Notes under the pieces: model-generated
What the model was told of the DNA's origin: nothing
The model's database searches: none
The model's input: the letters and a program-made list of their open reading frames with translations, nothing else
Position numbers and translations under genes: made by a program
Shown here: positions 24,001 to 36,000 of the stretch, piece by piece
How positions within the stretch are numbered: position 1 is the first letter of the stretch
How the letters are laid out: each line of letters starts with the position of its first letter
Assembly: GCA_013400115.1 (NCBI GenBank)
Contig: VXBP01009037.1
Coordinates: 571,527-635,526, forward strand
DNA length: 64,000 nt
From: Rhinopomastus cyanomelas
Lineage: Eukaryota; Chordata; Aves; Bucerotiformes; Rhinopomastidae
Direction of reading: 5' to 3'

Positions 24001-27000
24001 GTTCAGCCTCAGCAGCAGGATCAGCCGGTGTGAGGAGCACTGCTGCTCCATCCCAGGGGGAGGCTGAATCCCAGAGCAGCAGGGACTGGAAGGGACCTCG
24101 AGAGATCATCCAGTCCCATCCCCCTGCCACAGCAGGATCCCCCAGATCCAGTCACACAGGAGCAGCCCAGCTGGGTTTGAGACGGCTCCAGAGAAGGAGA
24201 CTCCACGGCCCCCCTGGGCAGCCCCTGGATGTGTTGAAGGGTCCCTGAGCTGTGGTGTTGGTGGGTCTGGTTTAGGGGTGACCTTGCAGAGTAGGGGTGG
24301 CGGTTGGACTCGCTGATCCCAGGGGCCTTTTCCAAGCTGAGTGGCTCTGTGGGTCTCTGATCTCATGTCACTCCTGGCCCCAGTGATGCCCCGACCCGCT
24401 CTGGGGAGCCAAACCCGCTCCCTTCCGTGCCGAGCCGGAGCTGCAGTCGCGTTCAGAGCCGCGACCGGTGTCGCCGCGGCGGTCGATAATCTGCTTGGGC
24501 ACCTGGAGTCAGAGAAGCAGAAATCAATGAGGAGGCTCGCAGCGAGCGGGCGGGTCTGTGTGACAGGCGCGAAGGCTGCGGGACGCGGGGAAGCCGGGAT
24601 GAGCCGCCAGCGGCACCAAGGCAGCGAGTTCTGCGGTCGTGCCGGGGGGGGGATGTCCCTGCGCTTGTCCCAGAGGAGGGACTGGACCCTCCTGCCAGCT
24701 GGGTTTGGGGGGTGGCTTGTGACAGCACCTGGAGATGGCTGGAGGGGCACGTGGGGTGGCAGGACGGTTCATGCCCGGCTCCGTGGAGATACTTGAGGAT
24801 CTACTGGCTGTTCAGCCTGCAGAGGAGAAGTGGGGACCAGAGAGCAGCTTCCAGCACCTGAGGGGTGCCAGGAAGGCTGGAGAGGAGCTTGTTCTGAGGG
24901 GCTCTGGTGCTAGGACAGGGGGCTGGGTTCCAGCTCCAAGAGAGGAGATGGAGGTGAGATCCGAGGCAGAAACCCCTCCCTGGGAGGGGGCTGAGGGCCT
25001 GGAACAGGCTGCCCAGGGAGGTTGTGGCTGCTCCATCACCCCTGGCAGTGTCCAAGGGCAGGTTGGATGGGGCTGGGGACACCCTGCCCTGGGGAGAGGT
25101 GTCGCTGCCCCTGGCAGGGGGTTGGCGCTGGGGGAGCTCTGAGCTGCCTCCCACCCAGCCCCAGCCTGGTGTAGTCGGCATGGTGCCGGCAGCAGGGCTG
25201 GGCTCCCGCAGCGCCCTGAGTCAGCGGCGCGAGCGGCTCGGTGCTGCTCTGCGCTGTGAATCGCCGGGGAGGGCTGTGCTTCCCCAGATAAAGCTGCTGC
25301 TGTAAATCACCAGCGAAATAATTTCCCGCAGACGGAGGCAGACACAAAGAGCCGGTGATGAGGAGCAGCAGAGCCCGGAGGTGGGTTGTTTAATCTTAAA
25401 TAAGAAAACAGCTCCCGCTGCAGTCTGTCAGAAAACATTAATGAAACCTCGCGGAGCCGGGTGGTGAAGGGCAGGTTGTCACCGGCTCGCAGCGGCCGGG
25501 CTGCCGCTCTGCTGGGAACCGGGGCTGGACCAGTCCTGCCAGCAACCCAAGACCTGTGCGAGCGGCTGTCGGGAGGAGTCTCCTTCTCTGGAGGCACATC
25601 AATGTGAGAAGGACCTTCTTCCCCGTGAAGGTGCCAGAGCCCTGGCAGGGGCTGCCCAGGAGGACATTTCAAACCCTTCTGGGCTGTTCCTGTGCGACTG
25701 GATCTGGGGGATCCTGCTGTGGCAGGGGATGGGACTGGATGATCTTTCAAGGTCTCTTCCAGTCCCTCATGTTCTGTGGTTCTGTGATGGTTTAGCAGAA
25801 GGTTAAAATCACAAAATCATCCAGGTTGGAGAAGACCCCTGCCATCATCCAGTCCAATCACCAACCCTACTCTACAAGGTCACCCCTAAATCACATCCCC
25901 CAGCACCATACCTGAGTGATTTCTAAACTCCTCCAGGGATGGGGACTCACCCCCACCCTGGGCAGCCCAGTCCAGTCCCTGACCACTGTCTCCAGGAAGA
26001 ATCTCTTCCTGATGGCCAGTCTGACCCTCCTCTGGTGGAGCCTGAAGCCCTTCCCTCTGCTTCTGTCACCAATGACCTGTGAGCAGAGCCCAGCACCAGC
26101 ATCTCTGCAGGGTCCTTTCAGAGAGCTGTAGAGAGTGATGAGGGCCCCCCTCAGCCTCCTCCTCCTCAGACTAACCAGCCACATCTCTCCCCATCAGACG
26201 ATTCCCCAGGCCCTTCCCCAGCTCCGCTGCCCAGAGGACTGCTCCAGCACAGACAGCTGGGTGAGGAGGGGGTTTCCAAAAGCAAATTAACCAAGGGTTT
26301 CCTGGGGCTTTGCCTGCAGGTTCTGCTGCCCGGATGGATGCCCCCGTGGGCCCCCTGCTGCCAGCACAAGTCGCCCGGGTCACTGCTGTGTCCGCACCGG
26401 CCGTCACCTTCATGGCCACCAACCTGATGGAGCAGGCGCTGGCAGGTGGGTTGAGCTCCGTCTCCCCCTCGGGTCACGCACAGCCCTCCTCGGGTCTCCA
26501 TCACATGCAGCTGGGGCTGAGTGTCCTGCTTGCCCCATGTGGCCCACGACGGGGACCCTGCGGCTGCCGATGTACCGCGTTGGCTGCGGCTGATGCCGAG
26601 CGAGCCCGGAGCGTTGGGGCCGCCATGAACTGGGGGTGGCCCTCGGCAGCAGCTTTGCAGGGATGGAGGGAAGGGCAGGAGGTACCAGGCGGGCTACTGA
26701 GTCACCCCTGGTGCCCCTCGCTGGCCCTTCTCCGGAGCCGTCTGTGTCCTCGGTGGCTCGAGCCGTGCCGGGTGGCCAGTCTGGTCAGCGTGGGCTGTGG
26801 CGAGGGGAAGGGCGGCTGGGGCCCGGGTTCAGGTTCACGCACCCAGGGTGCAGGTGTCACCCTCATCCAGGCTGGGACGGGAACCGGGAGTGTCCTTCCC
26901 AGTGGAATCCCTCCTGCAGGGCTGGCGGAAGGGAGGTGCTGCCGTGGGGCTGGATGCACCCAGCCACAGACAGAAGGGTCCAGCCAGCCCTCGCCGTGGA

Positions 27001-30000
27001 GGTTCCCCTTCCTCGTGGGAAAGCCGGGGTGTCTCTGGAGCTCCTGGGTGCGGGTGTCCTTCACAGCCTGGGCTTGGCAGGGTTCTGGAGGCACTGAAGG
27101 CTCCGAGTGAGTGTCCTTGCACCCTGGCTGCTGCTCTGCTGGCCCTGACTAGGACCCTCCCTTGGGGTCTGTGCTCCTGCGTGTCCAGCTGGGGCTGGAA
27201 GCTGCTGGAAGCTTTAAGGCTCCGACACCCGAGGGAGGTCCATGGGTGCTCTGGTGACAGGCTGCTCTCTTGGGGAGACTGTGGAGCCTGGAGAGGAGAA
27301 GGCTTGGGGGGACCTTATCCCCAGGTCCCAGCACCTAAAGGGGGGCTGCCAAGAGCACAGTGACCCCCTCTTGGCAAGGAGCCCCATGGAAAAGCCAAGG
27401 GGATGGGGCTGAGTGACTCCTGTTGGAATCCAGATGAGAACAACGAACCCCTGGAATCATCTCCCAAGGAAAGGGGTCCATGGCCCTCCACGGGGCAGTT
27501 TCCAGCCCCAGCTGGACAGGCTGTGGGCCAGGGAATTCCAGCTGGATTCTTAGCTGGAGAGGGTGGATGGGCTGATCCTTGGGGTCCCTCCCAGCCTGGG
27601 ATTCTGTGGATCCTTGTGGGTGTGTAAGCGATGGGCTGAGCCAGGAGGAGAGGTGCCGGGGGAGACTCAGAGCCCCAGGGAGTGGTCTGGTTGCCCTTCC
27701 CCAGTTCCATGGTGTTGGGAACCGTTGCTGCCCGCTGAACAGAAACTCTTTCCCCTCACAGACAGCAGCAAAGAACGCAGCAGATCCTCCTGCCCACCGA
27801 CCCTGATCCTACACGCTGAGAGGAAGAGCTGCCCCTTGGAGAGCGACGGTGAGAAGGTCTGTCCTGGGGTTTCTTCTCTCGCTGACCTCTTTAGCCTCCC
27901 CAGCTGCTCAGCTCGGAGTTGGGGCGAAGGGCTGGAGCCCTGCTGGTGGCTCTGGGCTGTTCCCTGTGGCTGGTTTGAGCTCCCAGTTTGATTCTCTGGG
28001 TACTTCACAGGGGGCTCTGCCCCAGGAGGGTGCAGGGGCTCTCTCACTGTGGGGTCAGAGGATCAGAGGAAGGATGCTCGTGGCTGCCCTTCACCCCAGG
28101 CTGGAGGAGAGGTGTGTCACACCCTTTCGAGCTGTGACAGTCTGAGGGTTGATGTGGGGCTGAGCCAGCCCCTGCCTGGAGCAGGATCAGTGCATGGGAC
28201 CTGCTGTCACTTCACTGCGCCATCAGCCAAGGGGCGCGGAGGACCCTCTTCATGGCCCTCAGCCCTGCCACGGGGGTTCTGCGGAGTCGGCGGGGGGGAG
28301 CAGCTGCATCCCCTCCATCTCAGGGGGCTGCTGGAGAGAGCCCAGCAGAGGCTGTGAGGATGAGGAGGGCCCTGGAGCACTGGTGCAGAGGAAGGGCAGA
28401 GGGAGAGCCCTGGGGCTCCTGAGCAACAGCTAAGGGGTGAAGAAGATGGGGCCATTAGGTGCTCAGTGGTGTCCAGCGACAGGACGGGGGGCAGCAGGCA
28501 CAGACTGGGACTCGGGAGGTTCCGCCTGGACTTGAGGAGAGAACTCCTGACTTTGAAGGTGGCAGAGCCCCGGCCCAGGCTGCCCAGAGAGGTGGTGGGA
28601 CCCCCTGCTCTGGAGAGTTCCCAAACCTGCCTGGTGCCGTCCTGGGCAACCTGCTGTGGAGGAGCCTGGAGCCAGGTGATCCCCTGCCAGCCTCCTCGCT
28701 CTGTCGTCCTTCTAAGCCCAGGTGTCACCCCATCCCGCCGCAGTGGGATCCCCATCCCACCTGCCCCAGTTCAGGGCTGGTGCCCCCCGGTTCCAGTGGG
28801 GCTGCTCTCCCGGCTGGGGCAGCCCAGAGCTGCTGGTGGGGCAGAGCGTTTCTGCTGCCCTTCCCCTCGCTCGGGGCGCGGGAGGCAGAGCTGTTGTGGC
28901 TGCCCGTGGGGCAGAGCCAAGAGGGCTGATCCCTTGGTGTTGGTGTGGTGACGGCCCCGGCTGCCCCGCGGCTCTGTCTGGGGCGAACCTCCTCCGTCTC
29001 TGCAGGGTCACCCTTTCGAGCTGGCAGCTGAGGACGACGGCGCGGCAAACGGTGACAAGCCCGTAGCGTCCACCCCCGTGCCGGGATCCCCGTGGTGAGC
29101 AGACGCGGTCAGACCCGCCGGGGGCTGTCAGTGCCTTCGCCACACGCGTGGGCTGGGGGACATCGGCGGCCCCGGGTGCTCAGCGGCATCGCTGGGGGGC
29201 TGCTCCTGCTCCCTCCTGAGCGCTGGGGGCGGCGAGCACCGAGCCGGCGTGAGCAGCGCCCTGGCCAGCTGCTGCTTGGGTCGGGTCCTGCACGTGTGGG
29301 GATCCAGCTCGGCTGGTGCGCGGCTGGGTCAGAGCAGGGAGCACGGGACCCATGAGATGCTCTTGCTCTGGAGGGCCAGACCTGTGGCTTCCCTCGCTGT
29401 GGGCACCACACTGTTCCTTCCTTGCTTGGTTCCTGCTCCCTTCCAGGACCCAAGAGCCCCTCTGCTGGTGTCTGGGGGCTTGGACCATTTCTGTGAGGTC
29501 TGACTGGCCCAGAGAGGGGCGGGCTGGCTGTCCCGCAGGAGCCTCCCCCGGAGATGCCCTCAGGCAGCTGTGGGTGTGTGTTGGCAGTGGGCTGCTCTGA
29601 CCTGACCTAAGCATAGTTTATCACTTGGAATAGGTGTGTAGTCTGGACTGGAGATGACCGGGTCTTCTTCTTCAACCCCACAATGCAGCTGTCAGTGTGG
29701 GAGAAGCCGCTGGACCTGAAGCACCGCGGCGACATCAACCGGCTCCTCGAGGATCCCCCACACAAGCGCAAGCTGGAGGCTGCTGCAGGTACCTGAACGG
29801 AACACGGTCGCCGATGACATCTGTGGCCGTCACCAGAGTGGTGGGCAAGCGTGGCCCTGAAACTGGTGAACCTGGTTGTCCCTGCAGCGCTCTGCTGGGG
29901 GAGAGAGGACTCGTGCTCCCGGCCGTGAGCAGGCGGCGGATCCTTCCTCTGGATCAGTCTGTGATGGCTGGTGCTGCTGGAAGCCACTGCCTCGGTTTTT

Positions 30001-33000
30001 GAGAGCCCTGATTCCCAAGCCCTGCGCTAGGAGGGTGTCCTTGAGCACCAGCAGAGCTCGTGGTCATCCAACCACGTTGTAGAAGAGGGGAACCAAAGCT
30101 CTCAGGGGTGCAGAAAGCTCTGGTGGACATGAGGGTGCTCCCCTCTGTGTTCCTGTGCAACTGGATCTAGGGGATCCTGCCGTGGCAGGGGGACTGGACT
30201 GGATGACCTTTCGAGGTCCCTTCCAACCCCTGATGCTCTGGGATTGGACTGGATGACCTTTCAAGGTCCCTTCCAACCCCTGATGCTCTGGGATTGGACT
30301 GGATGACCTTTCGGGGTCCCTTCCAACCCCTGATGCTCTGGGATTGGACTGGATGACCTTTCAAGGTCCCTTCCAACCCCTGATGCTCTGGGATTGGACT
30401 GGATGACCTTTCGGGGTCCCTTCCCATCCCTGATGCTCTGGGAGGACTCTGTGAAGAGCTGAGCTCAGCCCTGGGCTCAGGCCCCACGCAGGGCGGCCAG
30501 CTCTCTGCACAGACCCGCAGGTCCCCTTCCTTGGCCCGGCCAGTGGGTCAGAGGGGGCTTTCCTCGCCCGGAGAGCGCTGCCGTGTCTCCTCTTTGTTCT
30601 GGATAACGAAGCGGGGACTCACGACGTGGCTGGGATTAGCTGAGTGATTTAATTAATCAGTGCGGAGCTCGGCGGGCGCCAGGCTGGGGCAGCGCCGCGC
30701 TCCCCCCTTTCACGGGGAGATTACTGTCAGGTAATAGTCGTCCTCAAAGCTTTAAATCAATTACTGTTCGTCGTGCTCGGCTGCCTCTCCCCCCGTCCCC
30801 GGTCGGAGCCCGTTTATGTTCTTGCAGAGGGCCAGTGAAGCGATTCATGGGCTCCTGAGTGAGAGCACCAGCACCATTTGTCACTTGGTGCCGAGCTCTG
30901 CGCCTGCACTGGGGCTGGGAGCGGGGATACTGCCTCCCTTGGGAGCGGGGATGCTGCATCCCTGGGAGGGGGGATGCTGCCTCCCTGGGAGGGGGGATGC
31001 TGCCTCCCTGGGAGGGGGGATGCTGCCTGCCTGGTCCATGGTTGAATGTGTGGCAGAGCAGCATCAGATTTTCTCCTCAGGAAGGAGCTGAAGGAAGGGC
31101 TGAGGAGGGAAGCTGTGGGGTAGGTGCAGGCTCCAGACTCCTTCAGGGCTGAAGCGGNTCCCTGGGAGCAGAGATGCTGCCTCCCTGGGAGGGGGGATGC
31201 TGGCTGCCTGGTCCATGGTTGAATGTGTGGCAGAGCAGCATCAGATTTTCTCCTCAGGAAGGAGCTGAAGGAAGGGCTGAGGAGGGAAGCTGTGGGGTAG
31301 GTGCAGGCTCCAGACTCCTTCAGGGCTGAAGCGGCTGCGCAGAGCTGTGTGGGTGGTTGGGCTGTCGAGGGAAGGCAGGAGGCAGCGGGTCTCGGGGCTG
31401 GTGGTGAGAAGATCTGGAGATCATGCAGTCAATGAAATGTTGCCCCAGCTGAAGCCCGAGCACTTCTGCCCCCAACACGGACAGCCAGCGGGCTGTCAGA
31501 GCGGGGCTGGTCGCTGTCTCCTCTCTCTCTTGCGCTTGGCTGGGGCTGCTGCCCCAAGCGCTGTCCTGAAAACCCTCTGTGGAGGGGGGCAGGCAGTGAC
31601 TGGCTGAGCGGCCGCTGCGGTCGGGAGCAGAGGTTCATCTGAGGGGTTTGTGGTCCCTTTCATCTGCTTCAAACCTCCTGACTGCCCAATTCACTCCTTC
31701 TTCAGCAGATAAATGTGCTGGTTCCTACCCAGGGGATGAAAACGATGATCTGAGCATCAAAACAAAGAGGAACAAGTAAGTGCTCAAGTTCCCTCCTCTG
31801 GACACGATGGTGGGGGGCTGGTGTGGGGGGCTGGCGTCTGAGTGGGGAGCTGGCGTCTGCTGCAGTTCAGGGCACAGAGGGCTCGGGACTTCGTCGCGAG
31901 GGGGTGCCGATGGCGATGGATTCCCAGAGGCAGTCCTGGGCTGCCCGCCCTCCTCGGGCTCCCTTCTCCCCCAGACTCCTGGAGCTGTCTGAGCGACGTC
32001 TCGGGCTCCTTGCAGAGGCCCAGAGGAGACGGCGGCTGTTCAGAGGCGCTGGGTGCCAGCTCTGTCTTGGCTGGAGGGAAGATCTGCTTTCTGCACCGGT
32101 GTCAGGGTGCGCAGGCTGCCGGCTCAGAAACACCCGGAGATGTGTCTGTTACTGAGCCGCTGCGTGACCTTTATTGCCGAGCGAGCGGCACCTTCTCGGG
32201 CAAAATCAAATCATCCGTCAAGTCAGCGGCTCCCGCCCCTTCAGCTGAACCAGCCAGCGCGGGGAGCAGGCGGCTCTGCCTCAGGAAACCCCTGGAAGAC
32301 ACTTAACCCTCCTGGCTGTGACCTTGTGCAGCTGGATCTGGGGGTCCTGCTGAGGCAGGGGGATGGGACTGGGTGATCTTCCGAGGTCCCTTCCAACCCC
32401 TAGTGACTGGATCTGGGGGATCCTGCTGCAGCAGGGAGATGGGACTGGGTGATCTCTTGAGGTCCCTTCCAATCCCTAATCTTTTCTTCCTTGCCACTCC
32501 TGTCTTCCTACATGGGGTGGTCTTTTCAACCTCATTAAGGTTTCTGTGGGTTTGTGTTATACAGGAGGAATCACAGAATCCCAGAACATTAGGGGTTGGA
32601 AGGGGTCTCCAAAGGTCACCCAGTCCCAGCCCTCTGACACAGCAGGATCTCCAGATCCAGTCACACAGGAACAGTCCAGGAGGGTTTGAAATGTCTCCAG
32701 ACAAGGAGACTCCGCAACCCCCTGGGCAGCCCCTGCCAGGGCTCTGGCACCCTCACCAAGAACAAGGTCCTTCTCACACTGATGTGGAACCTCCTCTGCT
32801 CCAGCTCACACCCACTGCCCCTTGTCCTGTCACTGGGTGCCCCTGAGCAGAGCCTGGCTCCATCCTCCTCACACCCTCCCTTCACACATTGATCAACACC
32901 CATGGGGTCACCCCTCAGTCTCTCTTTTCCCAGCTCCAGAGCCCCAGCTCCCTCAGCCTGTCCTCAGCAGGGAGATGCCCCCCTCCCTCCATCACCCCTG

Positions 33001-36000
33001 TGGCTCTGTGCTGGGCTCTCTGCAGCAGCTCTGTGTCCCCTTGGAGCTGGGGGGGCCCAGAGCTGGACACAAGACTCCAGCTGGGTGCCAGCAGGGCAGC
33101 TCCTCCCGCGCTGCCTGCTCACAGCTGGCTGCACAGGACTGTGTTTATCCTTTCCTGCACTAAATATTTATAGACAGCCAATATTTGTTTATGCAGTTTG
33201 CCCAGTGTTTAGAAACACTGCGGGAGTTTGTCTACAGAACCGCAGAGCATTAGGGACCGGAAGGGACCTGGGAGCATCATCCAGCGGGAAAATACTTCTG
33301 GGCCCTTTCCATGGCATCGGTGGCTCTGACAGGATTGGCCTCTGGGGTGGAAGGGTGCTGCTTGGTGGGTGCCTGTAGGGACTGGTGAGAGGAATTGAAG
33401 ACCTCTCTCCATTTTGAGGAGGAGGGGGCTGAGGGGAGCCCTCATCACTCCCTACAGCTCTCTGAAAGGACCCTGCAGAGATGCTGGTGCTGGGCTCTGC
33501 TCACAGGTCATTGGTGACAGGAGCAGAGGGAAGGGCTTCAGGCTCCACCAGAGGAGGGTCAGACTGACCATCAGGAAGAGATTCTTCCTGGAGACAGTGG
33601 TCAGGCCCTGGACTGGGCTGCCCAGGGTGGTGGCTGAGTCCCCATCCCTGGAGGAGTTTAGAAGTCACTCAGATGTGGTGCTGGGGGATCTGGTTTGGTG
33701 GTGACCTTGCAGAGTGGGGTTGATGGTTGGAGTCGATGACCCCGGGGGCCTTTTCCAACCTGAATGAGTCTGTGATTTCAAGGTCTGAGGTGGCCAGCCT
33801 CTGGAGTCAGGGGTTTGGTGCCTCTGTGTCCAGTCCCATCACTCCCTGGAGCAGGCTCCCTCCTACCTTTGGGGTTCCCACCTAACTCACTTCTCCCTGG
33901 GGATGCTGAGGGCTCTCAGGGACAGATCTTCAGCCCCTCCTGCAAGGGGAGCTGTTGGAGGTCCCTGGGCAGGGCTCTCAGACCCTGCCGTGGTCTGATG
34001 ATGACCCGTGGCTCCGGGCCACTGCGTGGCTGCCAGCATCCACATGCCACCAAGGCTGGAGGGGTTCCTGCAGGGGGTGGAGGTCCTTCCCTCCTGCGCT
34101 GGCCACGACTGACCTGCCTTCTCTCTGTGCCTTGTTAAAGAACAGAAGACACCCCGGGTGCGGAGCAGGAGGAGAAGAGCGGGGCCGCGCCACCGCCGCA
34201 GGCCACCCCTCCGCTGGAGGAGCGCGTCACTCGCTTCCGAGACATGCTGCTGGAGAGAGGGGTGAGAGCCTGGCCCCCGCGCAGGGATCCCCGAGGGGCA
34301 GGCTGCTGTCTGAGAGCCCCGGTGGCTTTGTGGTCCTTCGCATGCCGGCCCCGGCCGGGCAGAACTGGCGCCGCTTGGCCGGAGCAGCGTCAAATCCCTG
34401 CAGGCAGACGCAGAGGTGCCTGGAGGTGGAGGCTCCCCCAGCACAGACCAGTGGCTCAGCAGGGCACGGGGCCACGGCGCCACGTAACCCCGGGGGTCCC
34501 TCACAGACATAAGCATGAGCAAAGGTGACAGATGAGTTGGGGGGGTCACCTGAAACACAGCACTGGGCTCCAAGTTCTTCCTAGAGAGGAACCCCAGTGG
34601 TCCCAGCAGCAGGGAGCCAAGCGCACTTGCCGTGGCCCACGGGGAGGTTGTGGCTGCTCCACCCCTGGCAGCGTCGGAGCCCAGGTTGGATGATGCTCTG
34701 GGCAGGCTGGATGGGCTGAGAGGTGTCACTGCCCCTGGCACTGGCTGAGCTCTGAGCTCCCAGCCCAGCCCATCCCACTCCATTCTGTGACTTCACTGGC
34801 AGTCTGAAATCTGCCCAGTCTGACTGGGAGGGTTGGACTGGGGTCTCAGGGGGTTAAGAAGGGCTCGTCCCTTGTCCTGCCTGACAGCTCTCAGCCTTCC
34901 TTGGGAAGACTTGGGGCTTCCAGCTGGGTCTGAGGTGCTGGAGTGGGGGCTGACCAATGCTTTGGGCAGAATGGGAACAAGAATCAGTCTTCTGGGGAGA
35001 GGTGGAAAGAGCTGGGGCTGGTTAGTCTGAGGAAGAGGAGGCTGAGGGGAGCCCTCATCGCTCTGCAATGATCTGCAAGGACCTTGCAGAGATGCTGGTG
35101 CTGGGCTCTGCTCACAGATCATTGGTGACAGCAGTAGAGGGAAGGGCTTCAGGCTTCACCAGGGGAGGGTCAGACTGGCCATCAGGAAGAGATTCTTCCT
35201 GGAGAGAGTGGCCAGGGACTGGGCTGGGCTGCCCAGGATGGGGGCTGAGTCCCCATCCCTGGAGGAGTTTAAAAGTCGCTGAGATGTGGTGCTGGGGGAT
35301 CTGGTTTAAGGGTGACCTTGTACAGTGGGGTTGCTGGTTGGACCGGATGACCCCAGGGGTCTTTTCCAACCTGGATAACTCTATGATTCCAAGAAGAGGT
35401 GCCCCAGCTCCCAGAGAGCTGGACTGCACTGACATGACTCCCAGAGTGGGTCCTGGTGGTGCAGACGGGGCCGCGCGGGGTCTGCGCCTGCGGAGCTGAT
35501 CCCTCCCTCCAGGCGGCTCCCAGTGCAGCCTCCACTGGAGTTCTCCTGGCTGTGCCAGGCCCGGCCGTCCCAGTCCCAGGTGTGAGCTGGTTTATCACCA
35601 GCAATCAGCAGCCTTTAAAGGAGGTAATTAGTGCTGGAGAAGCTCCGCAGTAAATCACCTCCAGGGCAGCCCTGCTTCGGCAGCACCTCTGCTGTTCTGC
35701 TTAAAGAAAGATGTGGATCCCAGCTGGGGACCTCTGCCGCTGCCCTCGGAGGCGGAGGGCAGCTAGTCAGCGTTGGAAGGGTTAGGGATGGTCTGTGGTG
35801 GGACTGCTGGAGAGTCTGCAGCCCGAGAGTCAGGCTTGATCATAGAAAAGAGGAGTTCAGGAAACTCACAGTTTTGTGTCACTGCTGGTGATAAAAACAG
35901 AGTGAATCGCAGAGCATCAGGGATGGGAAGGGACCTCCAGAGATCACCCAGCCCCATCCCCTGACAGATCCAGTCACACAGGAACTTATCCAGGTGGGTT

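Larger units (their letters stand above)
9083..26319 (+). other. Intron 3 of TCERG1L (17.2 kb)
   Basis: GT at 9083 and AG at 26,318-26,319. This is the longest intron. It contains about 25 CR1 fragments, three minisatellites (14.0, 19.6 and 21.9 kb) and several CpG-rich or AT-rich single-copy islands. Between these, for example 12.7-13.4, 18.9-19.5 and 22.2-22.9 kb, I see unique sequence with no assignable function. No ORF resembles a protein other than the CR1 RT. Confidence 0.8.
29789..31708 (+). other. Intron 7 of TCERG1L
   Basis: GT at 29,789 and AG at 31,707-31,708. It contains a CR1 tail array (30.15-30.46 kb), an AT-rich candidate element (30.6-30.8 kb) and a G-rich tandem repeat with an N-joined duplication (30.9-31.33 kb). 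The remainder is unique. Confidence 0.8.
31776..34140 (+). other. Intron 8 of TCERG1L
   Basis: GT at 31,776 and AG at 34,139-34,140. CR1 copies fill 32.3-33.1 kb and 33.4-33.8 kb. Bases 31.8-32.3 kb are unique and GC-rich. Bases 33.12-33.23 kb are AT-rich. Confidence 0.8.
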
